From Parus major (taxonomy: Eukaryota > Chordata > Aves > Passeriformes > Paridae), in assembly GCF_001522545.3 (NCBI RefSeq), contig NC_031770.1, forward strand, positions 7,157,321-7,221,320: 64,000 bases of DNA. The letters are read 5' to 3'. Below, in pieces: positions 63,336-64,000 of the stretch. A model generated the notes under the pieces. The model searched no databases and was not told the origin of the DNA. It saw nothing but the letters and a program-made list of their open reading frames with translations. Both the position numbers and the translations under genes were made by a program. The stretch's first letter is position 1. Every line of letters begins with the position of its first letter.

Positions 63336-64000
63336 TTGTTGGAGGGGTAGAAATGGACTGGTTTGTACTGCTTATGCAGAATTTCTTCCTTTAAATACAA
63401 ACATACAGTATCTGCAATTCTGTTTTCTTCTGAAAAATGTCTTTTTGCACCCATTTTTGAGGCACTTTAGCCTAATCTCTTAAATTGTCTCCAGCTGCTT
63501 GTGAAGAAAGGTGCTGCTGAAGAGGAGGAGGTGTGCAAGCAGACCTAGCATTTCCTCAGCTCTGAAATGGGAAGAGCCAAGAGGCCAGCAGGCTATTAAT
63601 ATTTTTGACTTGCCATGTCTGTCATAGGAACAGTGGAAGATGTAAGAAGTCACATATTTCCAGGCTCTTGCAGAGAAAACATGAAGAATACTAAAACCTG
63701 CTCCTAGGGTTTGTTCCCTGACCTTTCATCCAGATCTTGTCCCACCCCTCTCCTGTCTGATGGATGGCTTATTATTTATTATATTATCTGCTTGATTTGG
63801 GGGCTGCCACTGCAGCTGGCACCTCACTGGGCATGCTAAATGCCTCTCCATAACAGAAAGTGGGCAGGCATTCCTGGAGAATCCTCTTTTCTGGTGGAGT
63901 TAAAATTGCCTCTGCCAGCTTGCTGAGCATGCTGATTGATCCTTGTTTAGCTTCTTTTCTACCAAATATATCTTTTGGGGAAGGGGAATGGATTTTCTTG

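Larger units (their letters stand above)
55777..64000 (+). other. MACROD2: Downstream MACROD2 intron (5' part)
   Basis: The intron starts with GTATGT after the 55708-55776 exon and runs to the end of the window. I saw no later tail exon with matching phase (two bases to complete a codon, open frame, good donor). It contains an A/C-rich low-complexity stretch near 58.1 kb and a CR1 3' end at 63.3 kb. The remainder is plain intronic sequence. Confidence 0.7.

Noticed and set aside
63495..63548. Possible exon with an EEEE-rich frame after TTGTCTCCAG
   Set aside because: In the required phase the frame hits TGA after eight codons; the acidic frame would need a different phase and lacks a good donor.
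1..64000. FLRT3, which lies inside a MACROD2 intron in other vertebrates
   Set aside because: FLRT3 has a single large coding exon of about 650 codons; no frame of that size or leucine-rich repeat pattern exists in this window.

Overview
The window comes from a bird genome, probably a passerine. It is AT-rich and intron-like, and it carries many truncated CR1 retroposons, including the typical 3' ends built around a repeated ATTCTATGATTCT-type motif. It also holds a GC-rich long-terminal-repeat element of a kind I associate with songbirds. No long intact reading frame exists; the longest open stretches (about 120-160 codons) look like chance or repeat-derived frames. One 280-base assembly gap (2684-2963) lies inside a tandem array.

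The only gene I can support is MACROD2, a macro-domain ADP-ribosyl hydrolase, transcribed on the + strand. Three small exons are visible: 34813-34894 (the C-terminal end of the macro domain), 49585-49626 and 55708-55776 (the start of the acidic, low-complexity tail). All three have good splice sites. The junctions agree in phase: each exon ends after the first base of a codon, and the next begins with the other two bases. Every other base of the window is best read as MACROD2 intron: at least 34.8 kb upstream, then introns of 14.7 kb and 6.1 kb, then at least 8.2 kb downstream. MACROD2 is a very large gene in vertebrates, so this layout is expected.

Layout: 1-1.7 kb plain intron; 1.7-3.5 kb LTR-like element with 39-bp and 46-bp tandem repeats and the gap; 3.5-29 kb intron with scattered CR1 pieces and a 152-base purine tract with (GAGAA)16 at 18.2-18.4 kb; 29.3-33.4 kb cluster of five CR1 pieces; 34.8 kb first exon; 40.2 kb palindromic duplication; 42.1-42.5 kb ancient CR1; 47.3-48.0 kb isolated CpG-rich block; 49.6 kb second exon; 51.9-52.0 kb near-perfect 72-bp palindrome; 55.7 kb third exon; 55.8-64 kb intron.

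I found no operon, CRISPR array, tRNA, rRNA or clear novel multi-gene system. The items most worth a second look are the 35-bp-arm palindrome, the CpG-rich block, the tandem arrays in the LTR that swallow the gap, and the chain of symmetric phase-1 micro-exons that encode the MACROD2 tail.
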